From Streptosporangiaceae bacterium (GTDB lineage: Bacteria; Actinomycetota; Actinomycetes; Streptosporangiales; Streptosporangiaceae), in the NCBI GenBank assembly GCA_030041195.1, contig JASHOI010000594.1:1-12965 (forward strand): DNA of 12,965 nucleotides. The letters are read 5' to 3'. Of the stretch, positions 6,334 through 12,965 are shown piece after piece. Each line of letters begins with the position of its first letter. The stretch's first letter is position 1. The translations under genes were made by a program, and so were the position numbers. The notes under the pieces are model-generated. The model was not told the origin of the DNA, did no database searches, and saw nothing but the letters and a program-made list of their open reading frames with translations.

Positions 6334-6795
6334 GTGCGGGCAGGGTTTCGAGTTCGCCGGAGCCGTCGGCGCGTTGCGGGAACGAAGGATGCCCCGCAGG
6401 GTGGTCGGCAATCGCTGGTCAAGCTGGTGACCCGCCTGGTTACCGCCCAGGCCGCCGTGGCGGCGGCGATCGGGCTTTCCTACAGCCGCAGGCAGATCCC
6501 GTCGATCATCATCACCCTGATGCTGGTGGTCGCGCTGCTCGGGCTGGCCGCGATGGCCCGTTCCGGCACGCAGGTGGCCTGGATGGTCACGATCGGCTTC
6601 GAGACCGCGTTCGTGATGTTCGGGATCATCAGGTTCATCACCTCCCGCTACGTGGGCGGCACGCTGTTCGGCATCATCACGCTGGGGGTGCTGCTGCATC
6701 CCGCGGTGGCGCGCGCGTTCAGCGGAGCCCCGGCGCCGGCCGAAGGCCCGGTCGAGGCCGGTGCCGACGCGTTTGGCGGCCGCGCGGCGGGCTGA
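6334..6795 (+). CDS. Small conserved-looking membrane protein of unknown function, upstream of trpC
   Basis: A 153-residue protein I cannot assign to a named family. After an Arg-rich N-terminal stretch (residues 1-31) come hydrophobic segments at about 37-47, 53-69, 77-95 and 103-122 (SIIITLMLVVALLGLAAMA, TQVAWMVTIGFETAFVMFG, GGTLFGIITLGVLLHPAVA), so three or four passes, then an Ala/Gly/Pro-rich tail. The GTG at 6334 follows GGAGG with 6 nt spacing, the best ribosome-binding site in the window. An in-frame GTG at 6427 would remove the Arg-rich part, but it has no Shine-Dalgarno sequence. It lies on the same strand as trpCBA, 109 bp upstream of trpC, so co-transcription is likely. A role linked to tryptophan or general membrane physiology is inference from position only. 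Confidence 0.75.
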   Translation: MRAGFRVRRSRRRVAGTKDAPQGGRQSLVKLVTRLVTAQAAVAAAIGLSYSRRQIPSIIITLMLVVALLGLAAMARSGTQVAWMVTIGFETAFVMFGIIRFITSRYVGGTLFGIITLGVLLHPAVARAFSGAPAPAEGPVEAGADAFGGRAAG

Positions 6796-6904
6796 CGCCC
6801 GGCTGGCCCTGGGCCGCTGAGGCAGGGTCCGTGCCGCGTCGCATAAGTAACCTCGCTACCATCGTGGGCGCAAGGCATCCCACCCGAGGGGGCAGCAGAA
6901 CCGC

Positions 6905-7714
6905 GTGAGCGTGCTCGACGAGATCCTCGAGGGAGTACGTGCCGACCTCGCGGCACGGCAGCGGGACGTCCCGCTGGACCGCGTGAAGGAGGCGGCGGGC
7001 AACGCGCCCCCGCCACGCAATGTCATCGCCGCGCTCAAGGGCGGGGACGTCGCCGTCATCGCCGAAGTCAAACGCGCCAGCCCGTCCAAGGGCGCGCTGG
7101 CGGCGATAGCCGATCCCGCCGCGCTGGCCATGGACTACGAGGCCGGCGGCGCGCGGGTGATCAGCGTGCTCACCGAGTCGCGGCGGTTCGGCGGCAGCCT
7201 GGAGGACCTGGCGGCGGTGCGCGAAGCCGTGCGGGTGCCGGTGCTGCGCAAGGACTTTATTGTCAGCTCGTACCAGCTCTGGGAGGCGCGGGCGCACGGC
7301 GCGGACATGGTGCTGCTCATCGTCGCGGCGCTGGAGCAGAACGCGCTCGTCTCGCTCGTCGAGCGCGCGGTGTCGATCGACCTCGTGCCGCTGGTCGAGG
7401 TGCACACCGACGACGAGCTGGACCGGGCGCTGGACTCGGGAGCCAGGGTCCTCGGCGTCAACGCGCGCAACCTGGCAACGCTCGAGGTCGACCGCAGCGT
7501 GTTCGCGCGGCTCGCCCCGCGGGTGCCCGAAGGCATCATCAAGATCGCCGAGTCCGGGATCCGCGGGCCGCACGACCTGCTGGCCTACGCGGCGGCGGGC
7601 GCGGACGCCGTGCTGGTCGGGGAGAGCCTGGTGACCGGCAGGGACCCGCGGTCCGCGGTCGCCGACCTGGTGACGGCGGGCTCGCACCCCGCGCTGCGCG
7701 GAGACAGAGGTTGA
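6905..7714 (+). CDS. trpC: Indole-3-glycerol phosphate synthase
   Basis: This cytoplasmic enzyme closes the ring of carboxyphenylamino-deoxyribulose 5-phosphate to indole-3-glycerol phosphate, the fourth dedicated step of tryptophan synthesis. The 269 residues match the usual length of this TIM-barrel enzyme. Visible family motifs are [10 protein letters not shown] (54-63, catalytic E54 and K56), VLRKDF (113-118, catalytic K116), LVEVH (163-167, E165), GVNARNL (184-190) and ESGI (216-219), with a phosphate-binding end near [11 protein letters not shown] (232-242). The GTG start has GAGGGGG about 12 nt upstream, somewhat far. No TrpF domain is fused; in actinobacteria the preceding isomerase step is done by PriA, encoded in the histidine genes. 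A gap of 19 bp separates it from trpB, so the two are in one operon. Confidence 0.97.
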   Translation: MSVLDEILEGVRADLAARQRDVPLDRVKEAAGNAPPPRNVIAALKGGDVAVIAEVKRASPSKGALAAIADPAALAMDYEAGGARVISVLTESRRFGGSLEDLAAVREAVRVPVLRKDFIVSSYQLWEARAHGADMVLLIVAALEQNALVSLVERAVSIDLVPLVEVHTDDELDRALDSGARVLGVNARNLATLEVDRSVFARLAPRVPEGIIKIAESGIRGPHDLLAYAAAGADAVLVGESLVTGRDPRSAVADLVTAGSHPALRGDRG

Positions 7715-7733
7715 GGCGGGCGGGGGACACGGG

Positions 7734-8978
7734 TTGACCGCCACCACCGTGAACGGGGATGGGGTGGTGGGTGGGCCCACGATCCCCGACGCGACCGGGC
7801 ACTTCGGGCGGTACGGCGGCAGGCTCGCGCCCGAGGCGCTGATGTCGGCGCTGGAGGAGCTGACCGCCGCCTACCTGTCCGCCAAGGCCGACCCGGCGTT
7901 CCAGGCCGAGCTCGCCGCGCTGCTGCGGGACTACGCGGGCCGGCCCACGCTGCTGACCGAGGTGCCGCGGTTCGCCGCGGAGGCGGGCGGCTGCCGGGTG
8001 TTCCTGAAGCGCGAGGATCTCGCGCACACCGGCTCTCACAAGATCAACAACGTCCTCGGCCAGGCGCTGCTGACCCGGCGGATGGGCAAGACCCGGGTGA
8101 TCGCCGAGACCGGGGCGGGCCAGCACGGCGTGGCCACCGCCACCGCGTGCGCGCTGCTCGGCCTGGACTGCAGCGTGTACATGGGCGAAGAGGACACCAG
8201 GCGGCAGGCACTGAACGTCGCGCGGATGCGCATGCTGGGCGCCGAGGTGACCGCGGTGGCGACCGGCAGCCGGACCCTGAAGGATGCCATCAACGAGGCG
8301 TTCCGCGACTGGGTGACCACCGTGGACACCACGCACTACTGCATCGGCTCGGTGATGGGCCCGCACCCGTTCCCGGTCATGGTCCGTGACTTCCAGCGGG
8401 TGATCGGCGTCGAGGCGCGGGAGCAGGTGCTCGCCGCCGCCGGGCGGCTCCCGGACGCCGTGATCGCGTGTGTCGGCGGCGGGTCCAACGCGATCGGCGC
8501 GTTCCACGCGTTCATCCCGGACGACGGCGTGCGGCTGATCGGCTGCGAGGCCGGGGGAGACGGGCTGGCCACCGGCCGCCATGCCGCCACGCTCGCCGGC
8601 GGCTCCGCCGGTGTGATCCACGGCATGCGGACCTACCTGCTCCAGGACGACGACGGGCAGACCCTCGAGACGCACTCCATCTCGGCCGGCCTGGACTACC
8701 CGGGGGTCGGGCCCGAGCACTCCTGGCTGCACGACACCGGCCGGGCCAGCTACCGCGCGGTCACCGACGACGAGGCCATGAACGCGTTCTCGGTGCTGTG
8801 CCGGACCGAGGGCATCATCCCGGCCATCGAGTCCGCGCACGCGCTGGCCGGCGCGCTGGCGCTCGGGCCGGAACTCGGCCCCGGCGCGGTGGTCCTGGTG
8901 AACCTGTCCGGCCGCGGCGACAAGGACGTGGACATCGCGGCTCGCTACTTCGGGCACGTGACCGGGTCGGCCCGATGA
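7734..8978 (+). CDS. trpB: Tryptophan synthase beta chain
   Basis: The PLP-dependent subunit joins indole, channelled from TrpA, with L-serine to form L-tryptophan. The 414 residues are normal for TrpB. Motifs: [12 protein letters not shown] (25-36), HTGSHKINN (98-106) with the PLP Schiff-base lysine K103, AETGAGQHG (124-132) with catalytic E125, phosphate-binding GGGSNA (248-253), and SGRGDKD (392-398) with S392 at the cofactor pyridine nitrogen. All key residues are present, so it should be active. The start is TTG at 7734, with GGGGGA 6 nt upstream; an in-frame GTG at 7749 lacks a ribosome-binding site. It is the standard TrpB1 type expected beside trpA. Its stop overlaps the trpA start, which favours equal amounts of the two subunits. 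Confidence 0.98.
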   Translation: MTATTVNGDGVVGGPTIPDATGHFGRYGGRLAPEALMSALEELTAAYLSAKADPAFQAELAALLRDYAGRPTLLTEVPRFAAEAGGCRVFLKREDLAHTGSHKINNVLGQALLTRRMGKTRVIAETGAGQHGVATATACALLGLDCSVYMGEEDTRRQALNVARMRMLGAEVTAVATGSRTLKDAINEAFRDWVTTVDTTHYCIGSVMGPHPFPVMVRDFQRVIGVEAREQVLAAAGRLPDAVIACVGGGSNAIGAFHAFIPDDGVRLIGCEAGGDGLATGRHAATLAGGSAGVIHGMRTYLLQDDDGQTLETHSISAGLDYPGVGPEHSWLHDTGRASYRAVTDDEAMNAFSVLCRTEGIIPAIESAHALAGALALGPELGPGAVVLVNLSGRGDKDVDIAARYFGHVTGSAR

Positions 8979-9784
8979 GCGCGATCGCCACCACGTTCGA
9001 CAAGGCCGCGGCCGAGCAGCGCGCCGCGCTCATCGGTTACCTGCCCGCCGGCTTCCCCTCGGTCCCTGGCGCGATCGAGGCGGCGACCGCGATGGCCGAG
9101 GCCGGGGCCGACATCGTGGAGATCGGGCTGCCCTACTCGGACCCGCTGATGGACGGCCCGGTGATCCAGGAGGCCACCACGCGGGCCCTCGCCGCGGGCA
9201 CCAGGGTCGCCGACGTGCTGCGCACGGTCGAGGCGGTGGCCGGTGCGGGGGTGCCGACCCTGGTGATGACCTACTGGAACCCGGTCGACCACCACGGCGT
9301 GGCGGCGTTCGCCGCCGACCTCGCCGCCGCCGGGGGCAGCGGGCTGATCACTCCCGACCTCACCCCGGAGGAGGCCGGGCCGTGGCTGGAGGCCGCCGCT
9401 GAGCACGGACTGGACCCGGTCTTCCTCGTCGCGCCGAGCTCATCCGCCGAGCGGATCAAGCTGATCACGTCGGTCTGCGGCGGCTTCGTGTACGCGGCCT
9501 CGCTGATGGGCACCACCGGAGCCCGGGACAGCGTGGGCAGCCAGGCCGCCGGGCTGGTGCGCCGGACCAAGGAGGCAACGAGCCTGCCCGTGGCGGTCGG
9601 GCTCGGGGTCCGCGACCGGCGCCAGGCCGCCGAGGTGGCCGGTTTCGCTGACGGGGTAATCGTGGGGTCCGCGTTCGTGAGCCGGCTGCTCGACGCGCCG
9701 GACGAGCGCTCCGGGGTCGCCGCCGTGTGTGACCTGGCCGCCAGCCTCGCCGCTGGCGTGCGCGAGCCACGTAAAAGCCCGTGA
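8975..9784 (+). CDS. trpA: Tryptophan synthase alpha chain
   Basis: This subunit cleaves indole-3-glycerol phosphate to indole and glyceraldehyde 3-phosphate; indole passes through a tunnel to TrpB. The 269 residues have the normal length of this TIM-barrel protein. The motif [20 protein letters not shown] (46-65) contains the catalytic pair E49 and D60, at the same numbers as in the Salmonella enzyme. MTYWNP (98-103), GLITPDL (123-129), [10 protein letters not shown] (152-161) and the phosphate-binding VAVGLGV and GVIVGSAFV segments (206-212, 227-235) follow. The ATG overlaps the trpB stop by 4 bp (ATGA), indicating translational coupling. It is the last trp gene in this run. I see no lgt gene directly downstream, where it is often found in related genomes. 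Confidence 0.97.
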   Translation: MSAIATTFDKAAAEQRAALIGYLPAGFPSVPGAIEAATAMAEAGADIVEIGLPYSDPLMDGPVIQEATTRALAAGTRVADVLRTVEAVAGAGVPTLVMTYWNPVDHHGVAAFAADLAAAGGSGLITPDLTPEEAGPWLEAAAEHGLDPVFLVAPSSSAERIKLITSVCGGFVYAASLMGTTGARDSVGSQAAGLVRRTKEATSLPVAVGLGVRDRRQAAEVAGFADGVIVGSAFVSRLLDAPDERSGVAAVCDLAASLAAGVREPRKSP

Positions 9785-9794
9785 CCTGGGATAT

Positions 9795-9921
9795 CGCCTT
9801 CCAGGCAACATTCTCGTTACAATGGAGCGGTGCAGCCGTGAGTGGCTGACACCAGCGTGACCACCTGCAGGGCCAATGTCGTCCCGACCCGCACGAGCTG
9901 ATCGAGACGACAGGAGCATTG
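9795..9921 (+). promoter_or_regulatory. Probable gltB promoter and leader
   Basis: In the 137 bp gap after trpA, TACAAT at 9818-9823 is a good -10 box; the -35 region (about 9795-9800) is poor, so an activator may be needed. A small hairpin, CAGCC-GTGAGT-GGCTG (9833-9848), would lie near the transcript start. Transcripts from here would have a leader of about 90 nt, ending in AGGAG at 9912-9916, 5 nt before the gltB ATG. No known riboswitch pattern was recognised. Confidence 0.4.
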
Positions 9922-12900
9922 ATGGCCCCAGCTGGACCTTCTGGAAGCCAGGGACTCTACGACAGCGGTTACGAGCACGACGCCTGCGGCGTCGGCTTCG
10001 TTGCTGACCTCCCGGGCCGCCGCAGCCACGAGATCGTGGCCCAGGCACTGACCGTGCTGCGGAATCTGAATCACCGGGGCGCCAAGGGCAGCGACCCGGA
10101 CACCGGCGATGGAGCCGGGATCCTGACCCAGATTCCCGACGAGCTTTTCCGCGAGGCGTGCGGTTTCGGGCTGCCGGAGCCCGGCCACTACGCGGCCGGG
10201 ATGGTGTTCCTCCCGGCCGAGCCCGGCGACAGGACGGCGGCGGTGGCCGCGGTGGAGCGTCTCGCGGCGCTGGAGGGCCTGACGGTCCTGGGCTGGCGCG
10301 ACGTCCCGCACGTCCCGGAGCGCTGCGGGCCGGGTGCCCGGGCGGTGCTGCCCCACCTGGCGCAGCTGTTCGTGGCCTCGGCCCGCGGTGAGGGCGGGCT
10401 GGCGCTCGACCGGCGCGCGTTCTGCCTGCGCAAGCGCGCGGAGCACGAGGCCGGGGCCTACTTCGTGAGCCTGTCGTCCGCGACGATCGTCTACAAGGGG
10501 ATGCTCACCGCGCTCCAGCTCGAGCTGTTCTACCCGGACCTGTCCGATCCGAGGTACGCCTCGGCGCTGGCCCTGGTGCATTCCAGGTTCTCCACGAACA
10601 CGTTCCCGTCCTGGCCGCTGGCCCATCCCTACCGGTTCATCGCGCACAACGGCGAGATCAACACGATCCGGGGCAACCGCAACTGGATGCGGGCACGCGA
10701 GGCGCTGCTGCATACCGAGTTGCTGGAACGTGACGCCGAGGGGCGTGGTCTGGAACGGCTGCTGCCGATCCTGGACGAGTCGGCGAGCGACTCGGCGAGC
10801 TTCGACGCCTGCCTGGAACTGCTGCACATGGGCGGGCGGTCGCTGCCGCACGCGGTGCTGATGATGATCCCGGAGCCGTGGGAGAACCACGAGCAGATGG
10901 ACCCGGCGCTGCGCGCCTTCTACCGGTTCCATTCGACGCTGATGGAGCCGTGGGACGGGCCCGCGCTGATCGCGTTCACGGACGGAACGATGATCGGGGC
11001 GGTGCTGGACCGCAACGGGCTCCGGCCGGGCAGGTACTGGGTGACCAGCGATGGCCTGGTCGTGCTCGCGAGCGAGGTCGGCGTGCTGGACATCGACCCG
11101 GCCACCGTGGTGCGCAAGGGCAGGCTGCAGCCGGGCCGGATCTTCCTCGCCGACACGTCCGCGGGCCGGATCATCGAGGACGAGGAGGTCAAGTCGCAGC
11201 TGGCCGGCGAGCATCCGTACACCGAATGGCTGCACGCCGGGTTGCTGCACCTCGAGGACCTGCCGGACCGGTCCGGCGGGCAGGGCCGCGCCGCGCCCGA
11301 CCGGCACCCGGGCCTGACCAGCCCTCGCGGCCTTCCGCTGGCCACCAGGCAGCAGCTGTTCGGGTACACCGAGGAGGAGCTCCGGGTCATCGTGGCGCCG
11401 ATGGCCCGCACCGGTGGCGAGCCGCTGGGATCCATGGGCAGCGACACGCCCGTGGCCGTGCTCTCCGACCGGCCGCGCCTGATCTTCGACTACTTCACGC
11501 AGCTGTTCGCGCAGGTCACCAACCCGCCGCTGGACGCGATCAGGGAGGAACTGGTCACCTCGCTGGCGTCGGCTACCGGTCCCGAGCACGACCTGTTCGA
11601 GCCCGGCCCGGCGTCCTGCCGGCAGATCGTGCTGCCGTACCCGGTGATCAGCGCCAGCGACCTCACCAAGATCATCCACATCAACGACGACGGCGACCTG
11701 CCCGGCTTCGCTTCGTACGTCGTTGACGGCCGGTACCAGGTCGCGGGCGGCGGCACCGCGCTGCGCCGGCGCCTCGCCGAGATCCGCAGCGAGGTGTCGG
11801 ACGCGATCGGCGGCGGGGCGCGGCTGATCGTGCTGTCCGACCGAAGCGCCGCAGGTCCGGAGCCAGACACCCGCCTGGCGCCGATCCCCTCGCTGCTGCT
11901 CACCGGCGCGGTGCACCATCACCTGATCAGGGAGCGCACCCGGACCAGGGTCGGCCTGATCGTCGAGTCCGGGGACGCGCGCGAGTGCCACCACATCGCG
12001 CTGCTGATCGGCTACGGGGCCGCGGCGGTCTGCCCGTACCTGGCGATCGAGTCGGCCGAGGACATGGTCCGCGGCGGCGCGCTCGACGGGATCAGCACGC
12101 CGAAGGCCGCCGCCAACGTGATCAAGGCGCTCGGCAAGGGGCTGCTGAAGATCATGTCCAAGATGGGCGTGTCCACGGTCGCCTCGTACACCGGAGCCCA
12201 GATCTTCGAGGCCATCGGGATCGGCGGCGAGGTCATCGAGGCCTGCTTCGCCGGAACGCCGTCGCGCCTCGGCGGTGTCGGGTTCGACCAGCTCGCGGCC
12301 GAGGCCGCGGCCCGGCACGGCCGGGCCTTCCCGCCGCGCGGCGCCCGGCCGGCGCACCGCCGGCTGGAAACCGGCGGCGAGTACCAGTGGCGGCGCGAGG
12401 GCGAGCCGCACCTGTTCAGCCCGGAGACCGTGTTCAAGCTGCAGCACGCGACGCGGAGCCGGCGGCAGGAGATCTTCGCCGAGTACACCAGGCTGGTTGA
12501 CGACCAGGCGGCGCGGCTGATGACGCTGCGCGGCCTGCTCCGGATACGCGGCGTGGATAAACCGGCCGCCGGGCTTCGGCTGCCGGTGCCGATCGACGAG
12601 GTGGAGCCGGTCTCCAGCATCGTGCGCCGGTTCTCCACCGGGGCGATGTCCTACGGCTCGATCTCGGCCGAGGCACACCAGACCCTGGCGATCGCGATGA
12701 ACCGGCTCGGCGGCCGGTCCAACACCGGGGAGGGCGGGGAGGACCCGGACCGCTACACGCCCGACCCGAACGGGGACCTGCGCCGCTCGGCGATCAAGCA
12801 GGTGGCCAGCGGCCGGTTCGGCGTGACCAGCGAGTACCTGGTCAACGCCAGCGACCTGCAGATCAAGATGGCCCAGGGAGCCAAGCCGGGGGAGGGCGGC

Positions 12901-12965
12901 CAGCTGCCCGGGCACAAGGTGTACCCGTGGATCGCCCGGACCAGGTACTCGACCCCCGGGGTCGG
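9922..12965 (+). CDS. gltB: Glutamate synthase large subunit (3' end cut by window edge)
   Basis: The large subunit of NADPH-type glutamate synthase, which makes two glutamates from glutamine and 2-oxoglutarate with electrons from GltD. The first 1014 residues, about two thirds of the usual 1500, are here. A 21-residue propeptide precedes the N-terminal nucleophile C22 (in HDACGVGF), which releases ammonia from glutamine. The class II amidotransferase domain includes [14 protein letters not shown] (220-233) and HNGEINT (242-248). The central domain starts near 475 ([17 protein letters not shown]), and the FMN-binding synthase domain begins near 902 ([12 protein letters not shown], then NTGEGGEDP at 934-942, [11 protein letters not shown] from 983). 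The 3Fe-4S cysteines and the C-terminal beta-helix lie beyond the edge. ATG 9922 has AGGAG 5 nt upstream; a TTG one codon earlier is possible. It is read from its own probable promoter, perhaps with trp read-through. Confidence 0.97.
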   Translation, partial: MAPAGPSGSQGLYDSGYEHDACGVGFVADLPGRRSHEIVAQALTVLRNLNHRGAKGSDPDTGDGAGILTQIPDELFREACGFGLPEPGHYAAGMVFLPAEPGDRTAAVAAVERLAALEGLTVLGWRDVPHVPERCGPGARAVLPHLAQLFVASARGEGGLALDRRAFCLRKRAEHEAGAYFVSLSSATIVYKGMLTALQLELFYPDLSDPRYASALALVHSRFSTNTFPSWPLAHPYRFIAHNGEINTIRGNRNWMRAREALLHTELLERDAEGRGLERLLPILDESASDSASFDACLELLHMGGRSLPHAVLMMIPEPWENHEQMDPALRAFYRFHSTLMEPWDGPALIAFTDGTMIGAVLDRNGLRPGRYWVTSDGLVVLASEVGVLDIDPATVVRKGRLQPGRIFLADTSAGRIIEDEEVKSQLAGEHPYTEWLHAGLLHLEDLPDRSGGQGRAAPDRHPGLTSPRGLPLATRQQLFGYTEEELRVIVAPMARTGGEPLGSMGSDTPVAVLSDRPRLIFDYFTQLFAQVTNPPLDAIREELVTSLASATGPEHDLFEPGPASCRQIVLPYPVISASDLTKIIHINDDGDLPGFASYVVDGRYQVAGGGTALRRRLAEIRSEVSDAIGGGARLIVLSDRSAAGPEPDTRLAPIPSLLLTGAVHHHLIRERTRTRVGLIVESGDARECHHIALLIGYGAAAVCPYLAIESAEDMVRGGALDGISTPKAAANVIKALGKGLLKIMSKMGVSTVASYTGAQIFEAIGIGGEVIEACFAGTPSRLGGVGFDQLAAEAAARHGRAFPPRGARPAHRRLETGGEYQWRREGEPHLFSPETVFKLQHATRSRRQEIFAEYTRLVDDQAARLMTLRGLLRIRGVDKPAAGLRLPVPIDEVEPVSSIVRRFSTGAMSYGSISAEAHQTLAIAMNRLGGRSNTGEGGEDPDRYTPDPNGDLRRSAIKQVASGRFGVTSEYLVNASDLQIKMAQGAKPGEGGQLPGHKVYPWIARTRYSTPGV

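Noticed and set aside
5820..6422. A Pro/Thr-rich minus-strand open frame across the G-rich block
   Set aside because: The proline repeats are simply the translation of the C-rich complement of the G-rich block, and the frame overlaps the start of the small membrane protein gene. It has no supporting start signal.
6796..6904. Separate trpC promoter or attenuator between the small membrane protein gene and trpC
   Set aside because: TACCAT at 6857-6862 could be a -10 box, but no -35 fits. I see no leader peptide with tandem Trp codons and no terminator/antiterminator pair.
9785..9805. Terminator after trpA from the CCTGG/CCAGG inverted pair
   Set aside because: The arms are only 5 bp with an 11-base loop and there is no T tract, too weak to call.
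9822..9860. A 12-residue leader peptide ([12 protein letters not shown]) upstream of gltB
   Set aside because: Its ATG overlaps the probable -10 box, so it would not be in the transcript. It has no ribosome-binding site and no run of regulatory codons.
9817..12915. A 1032-codon open frame on the minus strand across gltB
   Set aside because: It is exactly antisense to gltB, whose protein is unmistakable. Long antisense frames are a normal by-product of GC-biased third positions, and this one is Arg/Gln/Pro-rich without any domain.

Overview
The window is about 13 kb of very GC-rich DNA with strongly GC3-biased codons, GTG and TTG starts, and stop-start overlaps. Its gene set is a tryptophan locus with a Trp-associated membrane protein, a TIGR03085-type protein and a nearby large glutamate synthase gene. 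Together these point to a filamentous-type actinobacterium (Streptomycetales, Streptosporangiales or a relative). The genus cannot be read from the sequence.

Left part (1-3840, minus strand): an ABC importer operon of the spermidine/putrescine (Pot) or iron/phosphonate import type. Its order is a lipoprotein solute-binding protein, permease, permease, ATPase; the ATPase runs off the left edge. Stop-start junctions are tight, except between the two permeases, where a 26-27 bp tandem repeat contains the second permease's ribosome-binding site and start codon. Upstream of the operon is an AT-rich patch, in strong contrast to its surroundings, that probably holds the promoter.

Middle part (3841-6333): a minus-strand TIGR03085-family gene lies divergent to a plus-strand four-TM Trp-associated membrane protein (TIGR02234 family). 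The latter has no ordinary start codon where one is expected, only ACG codons behind a good Shine-Dalgarno sequence. It is followed by about 890 bp without a convincing gene. This gap contains several palindromes and a very G-rich block made of a long direct repeat and runs of up to six G.

Right part (6280-12965, plus strand): a sigma70-like promoter precedes a small membrane protein, then trpC, trpB and trpA, the last two overlapping by 4 bp. After a 137 bp gap with a probable promoter comes gltB, the large subunit of glutamate synthase, cut by the right edge. TrpC makes indole-3-glycerol phosphate; TrpA and TrpB form tryptophan synthase. GltB would supply glutamate from glutamine and 2-oxoglutarate. 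trpE, trpG, trpD and trpF are not in the window. Lack of trpF is normal in actinobacteria, where PriA (HisA/TrpF) does that step. The absence of trpE next to the TIGR02234 gene, and of lgt between trpA and gltB, suggests a rearranged version of the common actinobacterial his-trp-lgt-glt neighbourhood.

I did not find a clearly new biological system. The best leads are the start of the TIGR02234 gene, the G-rich repeat block upstream of trpCBA, the tandem repeat between the permeases, and the uncharacterised small membrane protein in front of trpC.
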